A stretch of DNA of 64,000 bases. Source: UBA4661 sp002405405 (lineage in GTDB: Bacteria > Bacteroidota > Ignavibacteria > Kapaibacteriales > UBA4661). The notes beneath the pieces are model-generated. The model worked only from the letters and a program-made list of their open reading frames with translations. It had not been told where the DNA came from and ran no database searches. Position 1 is the stretch's first letter. Each line of letters begins with the position of its first letter. The position numbers were made by a program, and so were the translations under genes. The stretch covers positions 8,733-72,732 of the forward strand of contig DAIUAL010000001.1 of NCBI GenBank assembly GCA_036847245.1, written 5' to 3'. This document shows positions 51,204-60,929 of the stretch, piece by piece.

Positions 51204-53507
51204 ATGTCGGTGCTTGCAGAGTTTATCCTCTCGCTTACTCAAGCTGGAATGAGTGATGATATCACGACGCATGATCAAAAGCGTTTTCGTGTGATGAATA
51301 TTGCTTTCCTTATTGGGATTGCGATATGTCTCATCTTAACACTCTTCTATGTATTGCATGGTGCTCATAGTTATGTGTGGACATCGATTGCTTCGACAAG
51401 TTTATTGATTATGTGCTTTGTCCTTCGCATTATTGGATACACAAATGGAGGAAACTTTTTTGCATTATTGATCATGAACATTGTGATTTTTATGGCGGAA
51501 TATAGTTTCCCTGTAGGATCTGATATACATCTCCTTTATCTGCTCCCGCTTGCAACACTGTTTCTTGCTTATGAGCCAACGGAGTGGCGGTATATTAGTT
51601 TTTTTACAATTTTTCCTCTTATCCTACATACCATAGTCTTGATTACAGAGTATGTACCACCCGTGTTAATGGCAGGCATTATTGTTGAGGAAAAAAGCAT
51701 ACCGCCTCATGTTATGGCTTATTTAAGTTTTGTTATTGCCGTCTTAGGTGTCATTGCTTTTGTGATTGTCTATGCTAATGAAAATTATCGAACCGAGAAG
51801 ATTCTAGAGCGTCAAGTATCAACCATCCGTGAGCAAGAGCAGAAGTTATCCAGCATTTTGAATGCAATTCCTGACCCTATTTGGCTGATTGATACTAACT
51901 ACACTGTCTATGTGGGTAATGAAGCAATGGCGCGACATAATGAAAACCGAACGGGATATCGTTTGGCAATTGGTGCTGTCGTTTCTAATTCAATTTATAC
52001 ACCGGAAGAGCTTCGCATGTGGCAGGCAAAGTACTCATCAGCATTTGCCGGCAATTATGAAAGCTTTGAATATACAAGTGTTTATTCCGATGGCCGACGA
52101 TGGTTTGCTATCACAGTTGCACCGGTGGTGATTGCCAATCGTATTACCGGCGCGGTTGGTATTCTCCGTGATATCACAGCAATAAAACGTACTCAGCAAG
52201 GTATCATTCGCAGTGAGGCAAATTTAAAAGCGGTAATATCATCGTTGGATGATATCATCTTTCAAATCAATAAAGAGCATCAAATCGAGAATGTATGGAC
52301 ATCCGATCATTATGCGTTTTCTAATGTTGGCGAATTGATTGGTAAATCAGTAGCACCGTTCTTCTATCAAGCCAGCCAGCAAGTTTCTAGTGCGATAGAT
52401 ATGGTGTTTGCAACTCACAAGCCTCAAAGTGTTGAATTTTATATCGAGCAAATGCGTCGATGGTATCGTGCAAAAATTTTGTACGTCATGATTAGTGGTA
52501 AAGAGACAGTTACTGTGCTCCTTGCAGATGTTTCTAGTCGCAAACAATATGAACAAGAGATTCTTAACTTGAATGGAAGACTGACACAGCTCAATGAAAA
52601 TCTTGAAGAACGTGTTGCGGAGCGTACACAAGAACTAAAAAGCCTTGCATCAGAACTTCAAAATGAAGTCAGAATTCGCACCCATGCAGAAGAACGCTTA
52701 TCGGTTGCCTTGGAACGTGAACACCTTTTCAGCGAGATGAAAACACGTCTTGTTACGTTGCTGTCACACCAATTTCGTACGCCGCTCACATATATTCAAT
52801 CTGGTGCTGACATTATTGAACATTCGATGCGCACGGGGCGTACTCTTCTTCCTGAGCAAATCAATAAGTACTTAGAAGGTGTCTATGTTGGTACAGAGCA
52901 AATTGTTAATCTTATTGACAATGTGTCGCGGTTGATGGACGTGCAGACTGCTATTCTGCAAGACGACGCTGAAGACTTTAATCTGACAGACCTTGTTCAA
53001 AATATTGTTAAAGAGTTTAACTACAGCGATGATTTGCATGGATTGGAGGCAATTGAGCGAGTACGTATTTCGGCACCTGCTCTGTTGAATGTTCATACTG
53101 TACAATTGGCTATTCGTGCCGCTGTACAAGAATTACTCAAAAATGCACTTACGTATTCATTACCTAAAACGCCGATTTCTATTGATATTGTATCGCAAAA
53201 AGATGATAGTCTTACGAATGATGAAGATGAGATAACAAGCATATCACCGCAGATTGAGATACGTATTACCAATATGGGGTATGGTATTGCTCCAAATGAA
53301 ATTGAGTCTGTTTTTGAGTACTTTTATCGTTCGGGTGAACATGATGCTGTGGGGAAAAGTCGTGGTTTGGGCATCGGACTTGGTTTAGTCAAATTCTGTG
53401 CTGAGGCAGTGCGTGGAAGTGTAAGATTGGACACGGATTTAACAGAAAAAGACATAACCAAAGAGACAACATTTACATTTATTTTCCCCCAGAATGCTAC
53501 TTTGTGA
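51204..53507 (+). CDS. PAS sensor histidine kinase, second of three tandem paralogues
   Basis: A 767-residue membrane kinase with the same plan as its upstream neighbour. About six membrane segments (35-200), a PAS domain (about 210-335, ILNAIPDPIWLIDTNYTVYV), a second PAS-like region (about 340-450), and a coiled coil with ERVAERTQEL. HisKA has His522 in LLSHQFRTPLTYIQ. The ATPase domain has N box LLKNALTYS, G1 box TNMGYGIA (Asn for Asp) and G2 box SRGLGIGLGLVKFC. The phospho-acceptor region and the FEYFYRSGE segment are almost identical in all three paralogues, showing gene duplication. The N-terminal sensor is more divergent. No partner regulator lies nearby. Confidence 0.9.
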   Translation: MSVLAEFILSLTQAGMSDDITTHDQKRFRVMNIAFLIGIAICLILTLFYVLHGAHSYVWTSIASTSLLIMCFVLRIIGYTNGGNFFALLIMNIVIFMAEYSFPVGSDIHLLYLLPLATLFLAYEPTEWRYISFFTIFPLILHTIVLITEYVPPVLMAGIIVEEKSIPPHVMAYLSFVIAVLGVIAFVIVYANENYRTEKILERQVSTIREQEQKLSSILNAIPDPIWLIDTNYTVYVGNEAMARHNENRTGYRLAIGAVVSNSIYTPEELRMWQAKYSSAFAGNYESFEYTSVYSDGRRWFAITVAPVVIANRITGAVGILRDITAIKRTQQGIIRSEANLKAVISSLDDIIFQINKEHQIENVWTSDHYAFSNVGELIGKSVAPFFYQASQQVSSAIDMVFATHKPQSVEFYIEQMRRWYRAKILYVMISGKETVTVLLADVSSRKQYEQEILNLNGRLTQLNENLEERVAERTQELKSLASELQNEVRIRTHAEERLSVALEREHLFSEMKTRLVTLLSHQFRTPLTYIQSGADIIEHSMRTGRTLLPEQINKYLEGVYVGTEQIVNLIDNVSRLMDVQTAILQDDAEDFNLTDLVQNIVKEFNYSDDLHGLEAIERVRISAPALLNVHTVQLAIRAAVQELLKNALTYSLPKTPISIDIVSQKDDSLTNDEDEITSISPQIEIRITNMGYGIAPNEIESVFEYFYRSGEHDAVGKSRGLGIGLGLVKFCAEAVRGSVRLDTDLTEKDITKETTFTFIFPQNATL

Positions 53508-53616
53508 TAGAAGAACTTATTATTGAAAGCCTTCCATAGTCAATACAATCATATCTATGATGAGTGGGTAGGTGTCTCAGTTGAGATCCTACTCTCGATT
53601 GTGTTGATACATTTAT

Positions 53617-55629
53617 ATGATTTCATTGATCTCCACTGCCGTGCAGAGAACACTTTTTACATATCTCCAAAAGCTCTTTCCTGACCGTGGTAATGCCACT
53701 ACTGCATATAAAGTTGGTAGTACCGTTTTTGATCTATCCGCTCATCATGAATCTGCTCGGCATATCGCGGCAATGGTACTTCTTTTGCCTACAATGCTGT
53801 GCTATTTATTTACGGTAGTTTTTTATGCTTTAGGACTACCGCGAAGTGGTATGGGCTTTTTTATTGTTGCAATCGGATTTACTTGTTGTACATGGTTTGG
53901 GCACTATAATCAGCAACGAGCTACCGAAGCTGTTCTCGTGTGGGCAGTAATAGCGGTATTTCTTATGTCGCATATTATTCCGCAAGGTGAGCTTACATAT
54001 CCTTATTATTTCATGATACAATTAGGAGCATTGTTTGTTTATGGTATTCGGCGTTTAAAGGGAGTGATAATTTTTGCATTGCTGCCCATAGTTCTACATA
54101 CGATAGCAATGTTCTACACACTACCGGCATATGGAGCTTATTTCGTGGAGGAAGCACATATACCAATGAATTTTTTGACCTTATCACGTTTTCTCATTGT
54201 TACTTGTGTGCTGTGTTTGGTGATACTTCTTCAGCAAAAAAGTACATTAGAAATAGAAGCAATTGTTGACAAAAGTATTGAAGCAACTCGTATTCATCAG
54301 CAACAGTTAAACGATATTGTTACTGCTATTCAGGAAGCGATATGGCTTACAGATGCAACGGGCAATATTATTTTAAGCAATCCTTCACTGCAGCAATCGT
54401 TGGTAAATCGTTTTCATATCATGTTTGGTAATCGTTTTGATATGATCGAATATTTTGAGCCGCATGAAAGAGAGCTTTGGCGTGAGCAGTACCAAAAAGT
54501 ATTTCGAGGTGAAACAACCTCTTTCACTACCGAATGGCAAGACAAAGTACATAATAGAATGCATTGGTGGGAAATTACGCTTCTACCATTATCTGATCGT
54601 GGTTTGATCTATGGTGCCGTGGGTGTTGGGCGTGAGATAACTGAACAAAAAGAATTTGCCGAGAGGATTCTTGCACTGAATCAAGAGTTGTCGGTTATGA
54701 CACACCGGCTTTCTTCAGCAAATGAAAATCTTGAATCACGTATCGTCGAGCGCACAGCCGATCTCGCTCAACTCGCGAAAGAATTACAACAAGAGAATGT
54801 CGAGCATCGTAAGACAAAAAAAAGTTTGGCTTCGTCTTTAGAGCGCGAAAAACGCTATGGGGATATGAGAATGAAATTAGCTATGATGCTATCGCACCAA
54901 TTTCGTACGCCGATGGCCTATATTAAGTCGGCAAGCGATCTCATGGAAGCCTATCTTCGACGTGGTAAAGAGATTGATGAAGCACGCTTGCGAAATTTAT
55001 TGAATTCTATCGATCGCGGTACATCAGAAATGGAAAAACTGATGAATGATATTTCTAATCTTTTAGAAACACAAGCAGAGTTACAGCAAGAACAACCACA
55101 ACAGTTCAATCTTGTTTCTGTTGTACGAGAAGCATTACAGCTCCAGATTAGCCCGGGAGACTATCAAGATCCCTTGATTGGACATTCGTTGTTGGTAGAT
55201 GTTGATGAAGATTTGATCGCCTTTACACGGCTTCATGCTTTGCGTACAGCGCTCTTTGAAATTATTCGTAATGCTGTGCAATATTCAGAGAAAGGTTCAA
55301 CGATTAGTATTACTTCTTCATCTGTAAATTCACTCGAAACCAATGAAAAGATATATTCGATAGCCATTCACAATACGGGAAGTCAAATACCAATTGGCGA
55401 AGAGCATAATATCTTTGAGTTTTTCTATCGTGCGGGTCGTGAACATGAGGTCGGAGCATCCCGAAGTTTGGGTATAGGGCTTGGGCTTGCAAAGTATGCA
55501 GTGGAATTATTAGGCGGCTCGGTTATCTGTGTGCGTGGTCTGCTCAACGAAGCAAAGTTTACTATAACATTTCCACAAAAATTGCCGACCAATCTATATG
55601 ATGTACCATCTGTACACATAACAATGTGA
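53617..55629 (+). CDS. PAS sensor histidine kinase, third of three tandem paralogues
   Basis: A 670-residue kinase, shorter than its two paralogues because it has one PAS domain instead of two. About six membrane segments lie at 45-210. The PAS domain (about 220-345) has IVTAIQEAIWLTDATGNIIL. A coiled coil with ESRIVERTADL follows, then HisKA with His427 in MLSHQFRTPMAYIK. The N box is IIRNAVQYS, G1 reads HNTGSQIP (Asn for Asp, and no second glycine) and G2 is SRSLGIGLGLAKYA. The loss of the G1 Asp and the altered glycine suggest weaker or different nucleotide binding; activity is uncertain. HpnE-like gene starts 62 bases downstream. Confidence 0.9.
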   Translation: MISLISTAVQRTLFTYLQKLFPDRGNATTAYKVGSTVFDLSAHHESARHIAAMVLLLPTMLCYLFTVVFYALGLPRSGMGFFIVAIGFTCCTWFGHYNQQRATEAVLVWAVIAVFLMSHIIPQGELTYPYYFMIQLGALFVYGIRRLKGVIIFALLPIVLHTIAMFYTLPAYGAYFVEEAHIPMNFLTLSRFLIVTCVLCLVILLQQKSTLEIEAIVDKSIEATRIHQQQLNDIVTAIQEAIWLTDATGNIILSNPSLQQSLVNRFHIMFGNRFDMIEYFEPHERELWREQYQKVFRGETTSFTTEWQDKVHNRMHWWEITLLPLSDRGLIYGAVGVGREITEQKEFAERILALNQELSVMTHRLSSANENLESRIVERTADLAQLAKELQQENVEHRKTKKSLASSLEREKRYGDMRMKLAMMLSHQFRTPMAYIKSASDLMEAYLRRGKEIDEARLRNLLNSIDRGTSEMEKLMNDISNLLETQAELQQEQPQQFNLVSVVREALQLQISPGDYQDPLIGHSLLVDVDEDLIAFTRLHALRTALFEIIRNAVQYSEKGSTISITSSSVNSLETNEKIYSIAIHNTGSQIPIGEEHNIFEFFYRAGREHEVGASRSLGIGLGLAKYAVELLGGSVICVRGLLNEAKFTITFPQKLPTNLYDVPSVHITM

Positions 55630-55691
55630 GTTCATGTCTAAGTTACAGCAGATACGGCTATCTACTTTTACCATATTGTTGGTGATTTTTT

Positions 55692-57062
55692 ATGGTTGAT
55701 TGTATTGTCCTCGGTGGTGGTTTTGCCGGTGCGAGAGCTGCACAAATGCTCGCTGAAAAAAAATATAGAGTCTTGTTGATAGAGGCCCGTTCTGCGTTAG
55801 GTGGGCGTGTAACAGACATTGTTGATCGCACCACTAACGAAACAATCGACAATGGTCAACATGTTATGATGGGGTGCTACACATCGGCACTGAGTTTAGC
55901 AGAAACGCTTGGTACACGACATATTTTACAGACACAAAATGCATTACGTGTGCAGTTTCGCGAGCGAAGTGGTGTTGATCTACTCGATGCAGGTGGGTTT
56001 ATGCAATTGTTATCCCGTACTCTGGGTGTTGCTTCTGGCATGCTGCGCTTACAGGGTATCTCATTGCAGGAAAAATTCCATTTGATCATGTTCGCCACTC
56101 GACTACGAGTGGGCTTGGTAGATGCCGACGGTTTGACTTGTTATGAATTGCTGCGCCGCTATCATCAAAGTGATCGATTGATCACACGGTTGTGGGAGCC
56201 AATTATTCTTGCAACGCTGAATACTTCGGTCAAAACTGCCTCAGCAAATCTTCTTATGACTGTCCTGCGATTAGCATTTTTTGCTGGAGGTACAGCATCC
56301 CAAATGCTGCTACCTAATCGTAGTTTAGGAAATTTACTTTCTCCGCTGCCGCAATGGCTTAGTAAAAGAGGCGGTAAAGTATTGTTTTCAACAAAAGCAA
56401 CAGGAATTGCCCATTATCAAACTACTGATGACCTTGTTTTTTCTGTGGAAACGAATGTAGGCAATACATATCATGCACGATCTGTTATCTGCGCTCTGCC
56501 GTCGTATGCAGCAAAGCAAGTACTTCCCGGAGAAGTGCTTACTTCCTCGGCACAGGAGTGGTTACGGAGGGTTACATATTCTCCCATTGTGTCGGTCTAT
56601 TTATGGTTGGATCAGAATATTATAACAGAAGATTTTTCTGCCTTACTGGGTACAACAGTACAGTGGCTCTTTAATCGAAGAGTACTGTGCGAAACACATC
56701 CGGTCGCACGATTTCATTATCCTGGACATATTGCATTGACAATCAGTGCTGCTCATGATATTGCCATGAGCAAGCATGAAGAAATTATTGCATTGTGCAT
56801 GGAGGAGCTTCGATCGGTGTATCCGAAATTCCATACAGTAAATCTCTTACATAGTCGAGTAGTGATTGAGCGTATGGCAACGCCGATGCTGATACCACAG
56901 ATGGACGCAACACGTCCATCTGCAAAGACTCTTCAGGATGGTTTATATCTTGCCGGTGATTACACTGCAACAGGTTTACCCGCAACAATCGAGAGTGCAG
57001 CACGAAGCGGAGAAATTGCTGCCCGCGAGGTAGAACACTTTCTTGCATGTAATGAACGATAA
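55692..57062 (+). CDS. hpnE: FAD-dependent amine oxidase family protein, HpnE-like (hydroxysqualene dehydroxylase)
   Basis: A 456-residue flavoprotein. The N terminus has the FAD-binding fold VDCIVLGGGFAGARAAQML then LLIEARSALGGR. The HpnE-like features are IDNGQHVMMGCYTSAL at about 55-70 and LWEPIILATLNTSVKTAS. The C terminus has GLYLAGDYTATGLPATIESA, the second FAD contact. HpnE reduces hydroxysqualene to squalene in bacterial hopanoid or sterol synthesis; related phytoene desaturases share the fold, so a carotenoid role is the main alternative. hpnC and hpnD are not in the window. It ends within one base of the convergent T9SS cargo gene. Confidence 0.82.
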   Translation: MVDCIVLGGGFAGARAAQMLAEKKYRVLLIEARSALGGRVTDIVDRTTNETIDNGQHVMMGCYTSALSLAETLGTRHILQTQNALRVQFRERSGVDLLDAGGFMQLLSRTLGVASGMLRLQGISLQEKFHLIMFATRLRVGLVDADGLTCYELLRRYHQSDRLITRLWEPIILATLNTSVKTASANLLMTVLRLAFFAGGTASQMLLPNRSLGNLLSPLPQWLSKRGGKVLFSTKATGIAHYQTTDDLVFSVETNVGNTYHARSVICALPSYAAKQVLPGEVLTSSAQEWLRRVTYSPIVSVYLWLDQNIITEDFSALLGTTVQWLFNRRVLCETHPVARFHYPGHIALTISAAHDIAMSKHEEIIALCMEELRSVYPKFHTVNLLHSRVVIERMATPMLIPQMDATRPSAKTLQDGLYLAGDYTATGLPATIESAARSGEIAAREVEHFLACNER

Positions 57063-59651
57063 CTATTTCACTACAACAAAAAGCTGTGTGCTTGTATGCG
57101 TGCCAATAGTCATTCGCCATACATAGACACCTTGTAACAATTGCGATGATGGTATTTCTGCATGATAGTGATAAAGCAGTGAGTCGCTCCGCTCAAGGAC
57201 TATGCGCGGTTGCGCAACAACATGTCCTTGCATTGAGAAAATCTGTGCGGTAGGTGGTGGAAGCATGGCAAGGTCAAATGAATTGCCCGATAATTCTATG
57301 TCTGCCATGATCGATTCGTCCCTATGAGTAATCGGATTTGGATAAATATTTGACTGACCAATCCGAATATTACCACGTTGAGTTGAAAGAGAAGAAATAA
57401 TGGCTGTACAGCGTGAAGTGCCTGATAATTGCGTACCAATACCTTGTCCTCTAATGGGAATACGAAATGCACCGCATTCCCGTGAAATCCACACAGTATC
57501 GACTATTGCTTGGTTTGAGCGTGGTGCAAAGCAAATACTCATTGTACGCTCTTGAAGGGGTGGAATCATCAAAGGAAACTGACCCAAGGGCGTAGAGAAT
57601 TCGATGTTTGTTGACAAAAAAGTTCGTTGAATATAGAATGTATCCATCGGATGAGTATTACGGATACGAACATCGCGGCATCGCAGTGCTCCAAATGCAA
57701 CGGAGTCAAATCGAATACTCCCACCGCTGACGGTTTCGACAATTTGTAATTGTCTTCCACCTTCGAAAAAACCGACTTCTATAGGTGCCGATACTGTCGA
57801 GCAGTCGTTCGCATCAGTAACACGAACGGTGAAAATACCATTGCTCCGTACAATAAGAGTTGGCGTTGTTGCTCCATTTGACCAAAGATAGCGTGTAAAA
57901 CCCGGTGTTGCTGTCAGAATAATGCTGTCCCCACGGCAGGCTTGTTGAGCATTGGCAGTAATACTTACTTGAGGCAAAGGTAAAATAGTAATCGATAAAG
58001 ATGAAGAACTCATGCATCCACGTATGTTTTGTACACGAGCAGTATAGGTGCCGGTGGTATTTGCTATATAAAGAGCTTCTTGCTGTGGCGATATAATGGT
58101 GGTGGTTGAGAGGACTCGACCATCAAGAAGCCATGTTACTGTTAGGGGGAAAAGAGTTCCATTGGTATTATTGGTAAAGCGAGATGACAGTGTGATACCG
58201 GAACCAAAACAAGTACGCAGTTGAGATTGCGATGACGTCAATTCAATGCGAGAAAGGGGAGTAACAGTAATTGTTACTGCTTGTGATGTACGACGACAAT
58301 TCCCTTGTTCGGTAATAGTAACAGTATATGTGCCTGCTTGGCGAATGATAATCGATTGAGTTGTGGCACCATTTGACCATTGATAGCGAAGTGGTAGAGT
58401 ACCAAGAGGTGCGGGGGCTTGAAGTATGGTGCTATCCCCTTCACAGAGTTGTGTGCCACCGATAACTGTGATGATCGGTTCGGGTAATTGCGAAGTTTTG
58501 TATACGCCTTGCCCCACGACAAATCCTATGGTATCATTGACGAACCAAATGTCATCGAGATCAGCATCGGGGGCAATGCCACAATTACGGTATTCCCATG
58601 AGATACCGGCATTGGTTGTATAAACGACAGACCCACCCGAACCGGCTCCCCAACCTCGTGCACTATCAATCACAAATGCACCATACATGGGTTTACCTGT
58701 TGAAAATTTACGCCAGGTACGACCTGTGTCCGAGCTACACCACATGCCGCCATCATCAAGTGAGCCACTGCACGAAGTTGGTCCACCTGAGTATGGAATA
58801 ATAAATGTACCCCGTCGGTAAGCCATTTCTTCTTGCCATGAGCGTTCGCCCAAGTCAGAAAATGGTCGCCATGTCCTTCCTGTATCAAGCGTACGCCATA
58901 CTATGCCACTGGATTGAGCATATCCCAGTCCCGGCGTCAGAGGTGCAGGGTAGCCGAGCGTGTTTGTAATGACGGCATCACTTAAACCTGAGCCACTAAC
59001 ACTACCCTCGAATAGCGTCCATGAGGAGCCGCCATTGGTTGTTCGCCAAAATTGTTGTTCCAAACCACATCCACTTCCCATAAAGATCCCAATATCACGG
59101 GTAAGGAAAAAGCATCCCCACAAACTATATGGTGTCGGAGGCATAATATCACGCCATGTGCGACCACCATCAATAGATTTGAAAATACCTGCTGGACCAG
59201 ATGTATAACCTACTAAACTATCAACGAATTGTATGCTTTCAAGCATTCCTCGTCGTAATGGATCCGCATCAATTGTAACACCTTGCCATGTTTCTCCTCC
59301 GTCCGTGGTGCGGATAATCATACCATTAAATCCACATGCCCAGCCAAAGCGTGGTTGTGCAGGAAGAAAAAACACATCTAACCAATATCCTTGGGTAAGA
59401 TACGGTTCAGGCATGGCAGTAATTTTACGCCATTGAGCAGTAGTTGGGAAAACAGAGTATAAAAGTATGATGGAGGACAAAATAAATAAGCGCCGCCAAT
59501 ATATGTTGATGGATGTCGTCAGAGAATATGATAATAATATGGAAGCGGCTAAAGGCACAAACAATAGTATTAGATGAGCAAGAAAGATTAATAGTTGTTG
59601 GTGCAACGTGCTAATTTCGCGTAATTCACTGCATGATGAAAGTAAAAACAA
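57063..59651 (-). CDS. large secreted BNR/YCF48-like and Ig-like repeat protein with T9SS type A sorting domain
   Basis: An 862-residue exported protein. After a signal segment (about 48-72, ending VFPTTAQ) come beta-propeller/BNR-type repeats (about 75-390) with recurrent D-G-G-x-T-W and D-x-G-R-T-W motifs, as in RTTDGGETWQGV and SIDGGRTWRDI. Ig/PKD-like repeats follow (about 395-640) with YQWSNGATTQSIIIRQAGTY and YLWSNGATTPTLIVRSNGIF. The C-terminal 90 residues resemble a Por-type sorting domain: SNIYPNPI, ... AQIFSMQGHVV, ... LLQGVYVWRM. It is probably exported by the T9SS and fixed to the surface. No ATG is available: the frame starts with TTG at 59651 and other non-ATG codons precede the signal segment, so the start is uncertain. 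It faces lipB. Confidence 0.82.
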   Translation of the reverse strand: MFLLSSCSELREISTLHQQLLIFLAHLILLFVPLAASILLSYSLTTSINIYWRRLFILSSIILLYSVFPTTAQWRKITAMPEPYLTQGYWLDVFFLPAQPRFGWACGFNGMIIRTTDGGETWQGVTIDADPLRRGMLESIQFVDSLVGYTSGPAGIFKSIDGGRTWRDIMPPTPYSLWGCFFLTRDIGIFMGSGCGLEQQFWRTTNGGSSWTLFEGSVSGSGLSDAVITNTLGYPAPLTPGLGYAQSSGIVWRTLDTGRTWRPFSDLGERSWQEEMAYRRGTFIIPYSGGPTSCSGSLDDGGMWCSSDTGRTWRKFSTGKPMYGAFVIDSARGWGAGSGGSVVYTTNAGISWEYRNCGIAPDADLDDIWFVNDTIGFVVGQGVYKTSQLPEPIITVIGGTQLCEGDSTILQAPAPLGTLPLRYQWSNGATTQSIIIRQAGTYTVTITEQGNCRRTSQAVTITVTPLSRIELTSSQSQLRTCFGSGITLSSRFTNNTNGTLFPLTVTWLLDGRVLSTTTIISPQQEALYIANTTGTYTARVQNIRGCMSSSSLSITILPLPQVSITANAQQACRGDSIILTATPGFTRYLWSNGATTPTLIVRSNGIFTVRVTDANDCSTVSAPIEVGFFEGGRQLQIVETVSGGSIRFDSVAFGALRCRDVRIRNTHPMDTFYIQRTFLSTNIEFSTPLGQFPLMIPPLQERTMSICFAPRSNQAIVDTVWISRECGAFRIPIRGQGIGTQLSGTSRCTAIISSLSTQRGNIRIGQSNIYPNPITHRDESIMADIELSGNSFDLAMLPPPTAQIFSMQGHVVAQPRIVLERSDSLLYHYHAEIPSSQLLQGVYVWRMTIGTHTSTQLFVVVK

Positions 59652-59664
59652 TTCTTTTTTATTT

Positions 59665-60342
59665 ATGGCACTCTTTGATACCGAGCAATGGGGAATAATA
59701 GAGTATAAGCAAGCATGGGAGCGTCAGAAAGCTCTGCAAGCACGAGTACAAAGCGGTCAGTGTCGAAGTACATTGGTTCTGTGTCAACACCCTACGGTCA
59801 TTACCATTGGCAAAAATGGTACGCATGGTAATGTACGCTTGAGCGAGCACGAAGCGAATATGTATGGCGTGCAGGTCATTGCTAACAATCGCGGGGGTGA
59901 TGTAACATTACATAATCCAGGGCAACTGGTCGGGTATCCAATTTTTCGACTGACCGATTTCAAGCCGGACTTGCATTGGTTCCTGCGGGAATTAGAAGAA
60001 TGTATCATACAAGTTATTGCACAATTTGGTTTGCATGGTGGGCGAGTTGAAGGGTTGACTGGTGTGTGGGTCGAAGGCGAACGTAAGATTTGTGCTATGG
60101 GACTTCATTGCTCACGTTGGGTGACATCGCATGGTTTTGCTTTGAATATCATCAATAATATGCAGGAGTTTGAATGGATCATTCCGTGTGGTATTACAGA
60201 TAAAAATGTTACGTCTATGTATAATGAAATGGAGAATATGGCACATAATTTGGACGATAAATATCGATATGTTGAACAACCAACATTATTGTTTGATGAA
60301 GTACAAGAAGTTTGTCAGTACGTTTTCCAGCAGAAATTTTGA
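59665..60342 (+). CDS. lipB: lipoyl(octanoyl) transferase
   Basis: Transfers octanoyl groups from acyl carrier protein to lipoyl domains, the first step of lipoate assembly. The 225-residue product shows the LipB landmarks: CQHPTVITIGKNG, NRGGDVTLHNPGQLVGYPIF, GLTGVWVEGERKICAMG with its active-site lysine, SRWVTSHGFALNI, and IIPCGITDKNVTSM with the nucleophilic cysteine. The ATG at 59665 gives the usual N terminus (MALFDTEQW); the frame also opens at 59608 with an upstream ATG-like start. It begins only 14 bases from the end of the divergent 862-residue gene. tRNA-Gly follows 110 bases downstream. Confidence 0.95.
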   Translation: MALFDTEQWGIIEYKQAWERQKALQARVQSGQCRSTLVLCQHPTVITIGKNGTHGNVRLSEHEANMYGVQVIANNRGGDVTLHNPGQLVGYPIFRLTDFKPDLHWFLRELEECIIQVIAQFGLHGGRVEGLTGVWVEGERKICAMGLHCSRWVTSHGFALNIINNMQEFEWIIPCGITDKNVTSMYNEMENMAHNLDDKYRYVEQPTLLFDEVQEVCQYVFQQKF

Positions 60343-60371
60343 TGTGGAGAAATCAAAAAAAATGAAAAAAA

Positions 60372-60403
60372 TTTGACAAACAAACAAAAGAAGTGTATCT
60401 TTG
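60372..60403 (+). promoter_or_regulatory. Bacteroidota-type housekeeping promoter for tRNA-Gly
   Basis: TTTG (60372-60375) and TATCTTTG (60396-60403) separated by 20 bases match the Bacteroidota sigma factor consensus TTTG-N17-23-TAnnTTTG. Transcription should start near 60410, about 40 bases before the tRNA. This supports placement in or near that phylum. Confidence 0.75.
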
Positions 60404-60452
60404 TATCCTTGCTTTGAAAACAAATTTGTTTTTTGAAAAACAGCTCAAATAT

Positions 60453-60525
60453 GCGGGAGTAGCTCAGTTGGTAGAGCGTAACCTTGCCAAGGTTAATGTC
60501 GCGAGTTCGAGTCTCGTCTCCCGCT
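60453..60525 (+). tRNA. tRNA-Gly (anticodon GCC)
   Basis: Acceptor stem GCGGGAG (60453-60459) pairs with CTCCCGC (60518-60524). The D arm is TAGCTCAGTTGGTAGAGC, the anticodon stem TAACC/GGTTA flanks the loop TTGCCAA with anticodon GCC, and the T loop is GTTCGAGTC. CCA is not encoded (the next bases are CTA), so it is added after transcription. Confidence 0.97.
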
Positions 60526-60564
60526 CTACGGCTCACAGTAGTCGTAACTTCCTCTTTATGCTGC

Positions 60565-60608
60565 ATGCCTTACCGTCAACTGCCCTTCCCCGATGGTGAG
60601 GCATTTTT
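60565..60608 (+). terminator. rho-independent terminator after tRNA-Gly
   Basis: atgcctTACCGTC (60565-60577) pairs with GATGGTGaggcat (60592-60604), including G-T pairs, around a 14-base loop. The T run attttt follows at once. It lies about 40 bases past the tRNA. Confidence 0.65.
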
Positions 60609-60929
60609 AGTTTAAATCCTACATCATATTTCTCATTCTTCCGTATCTTTATCTATCCTGATTTCAGGTGGTTTAACTGGTCTCTTATGCTTTCTACTGA
60701 GTACTAAAGTCCGTCAAACATTTCTGAAATCTTAAGCCGTTTGTCAAGCGTCCGTAAGCCTGTAGTACTATACGTTTTCGCAGCCCTCCACTTATCCTCA
60801 AGCACTATATTTTATCAGCATACCTATAGCAAGTTTTGTCATCAGCAGAGAGTATTATATTTTGGGCATTCGAACCTTCTTTTCATGCATGCTTTCTTGA
60901 CGCTCGGAAGCATCCTTTTCTTGTTGATT
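60609..60929. other. gene-free stretch between tRNA-Gly and apaG
   Basis: About 320 bases with no convincing gene. The apaG frame is open upstream to 60741, but the extension shows no conservation with ApaG and is rich in F, H, S and Y. The promoter for apaG and its downstream kinase gene probably lies here; I could not pick out a clear -33/-7 pair. Confidence 0.5.

Noticed and set aside
60741..60929. 63-residue N-terminal extension of ApaG
   Set aside because: ApaG proteins start close to the conserved G-I-R-V-E region; the extension has no family similarity.
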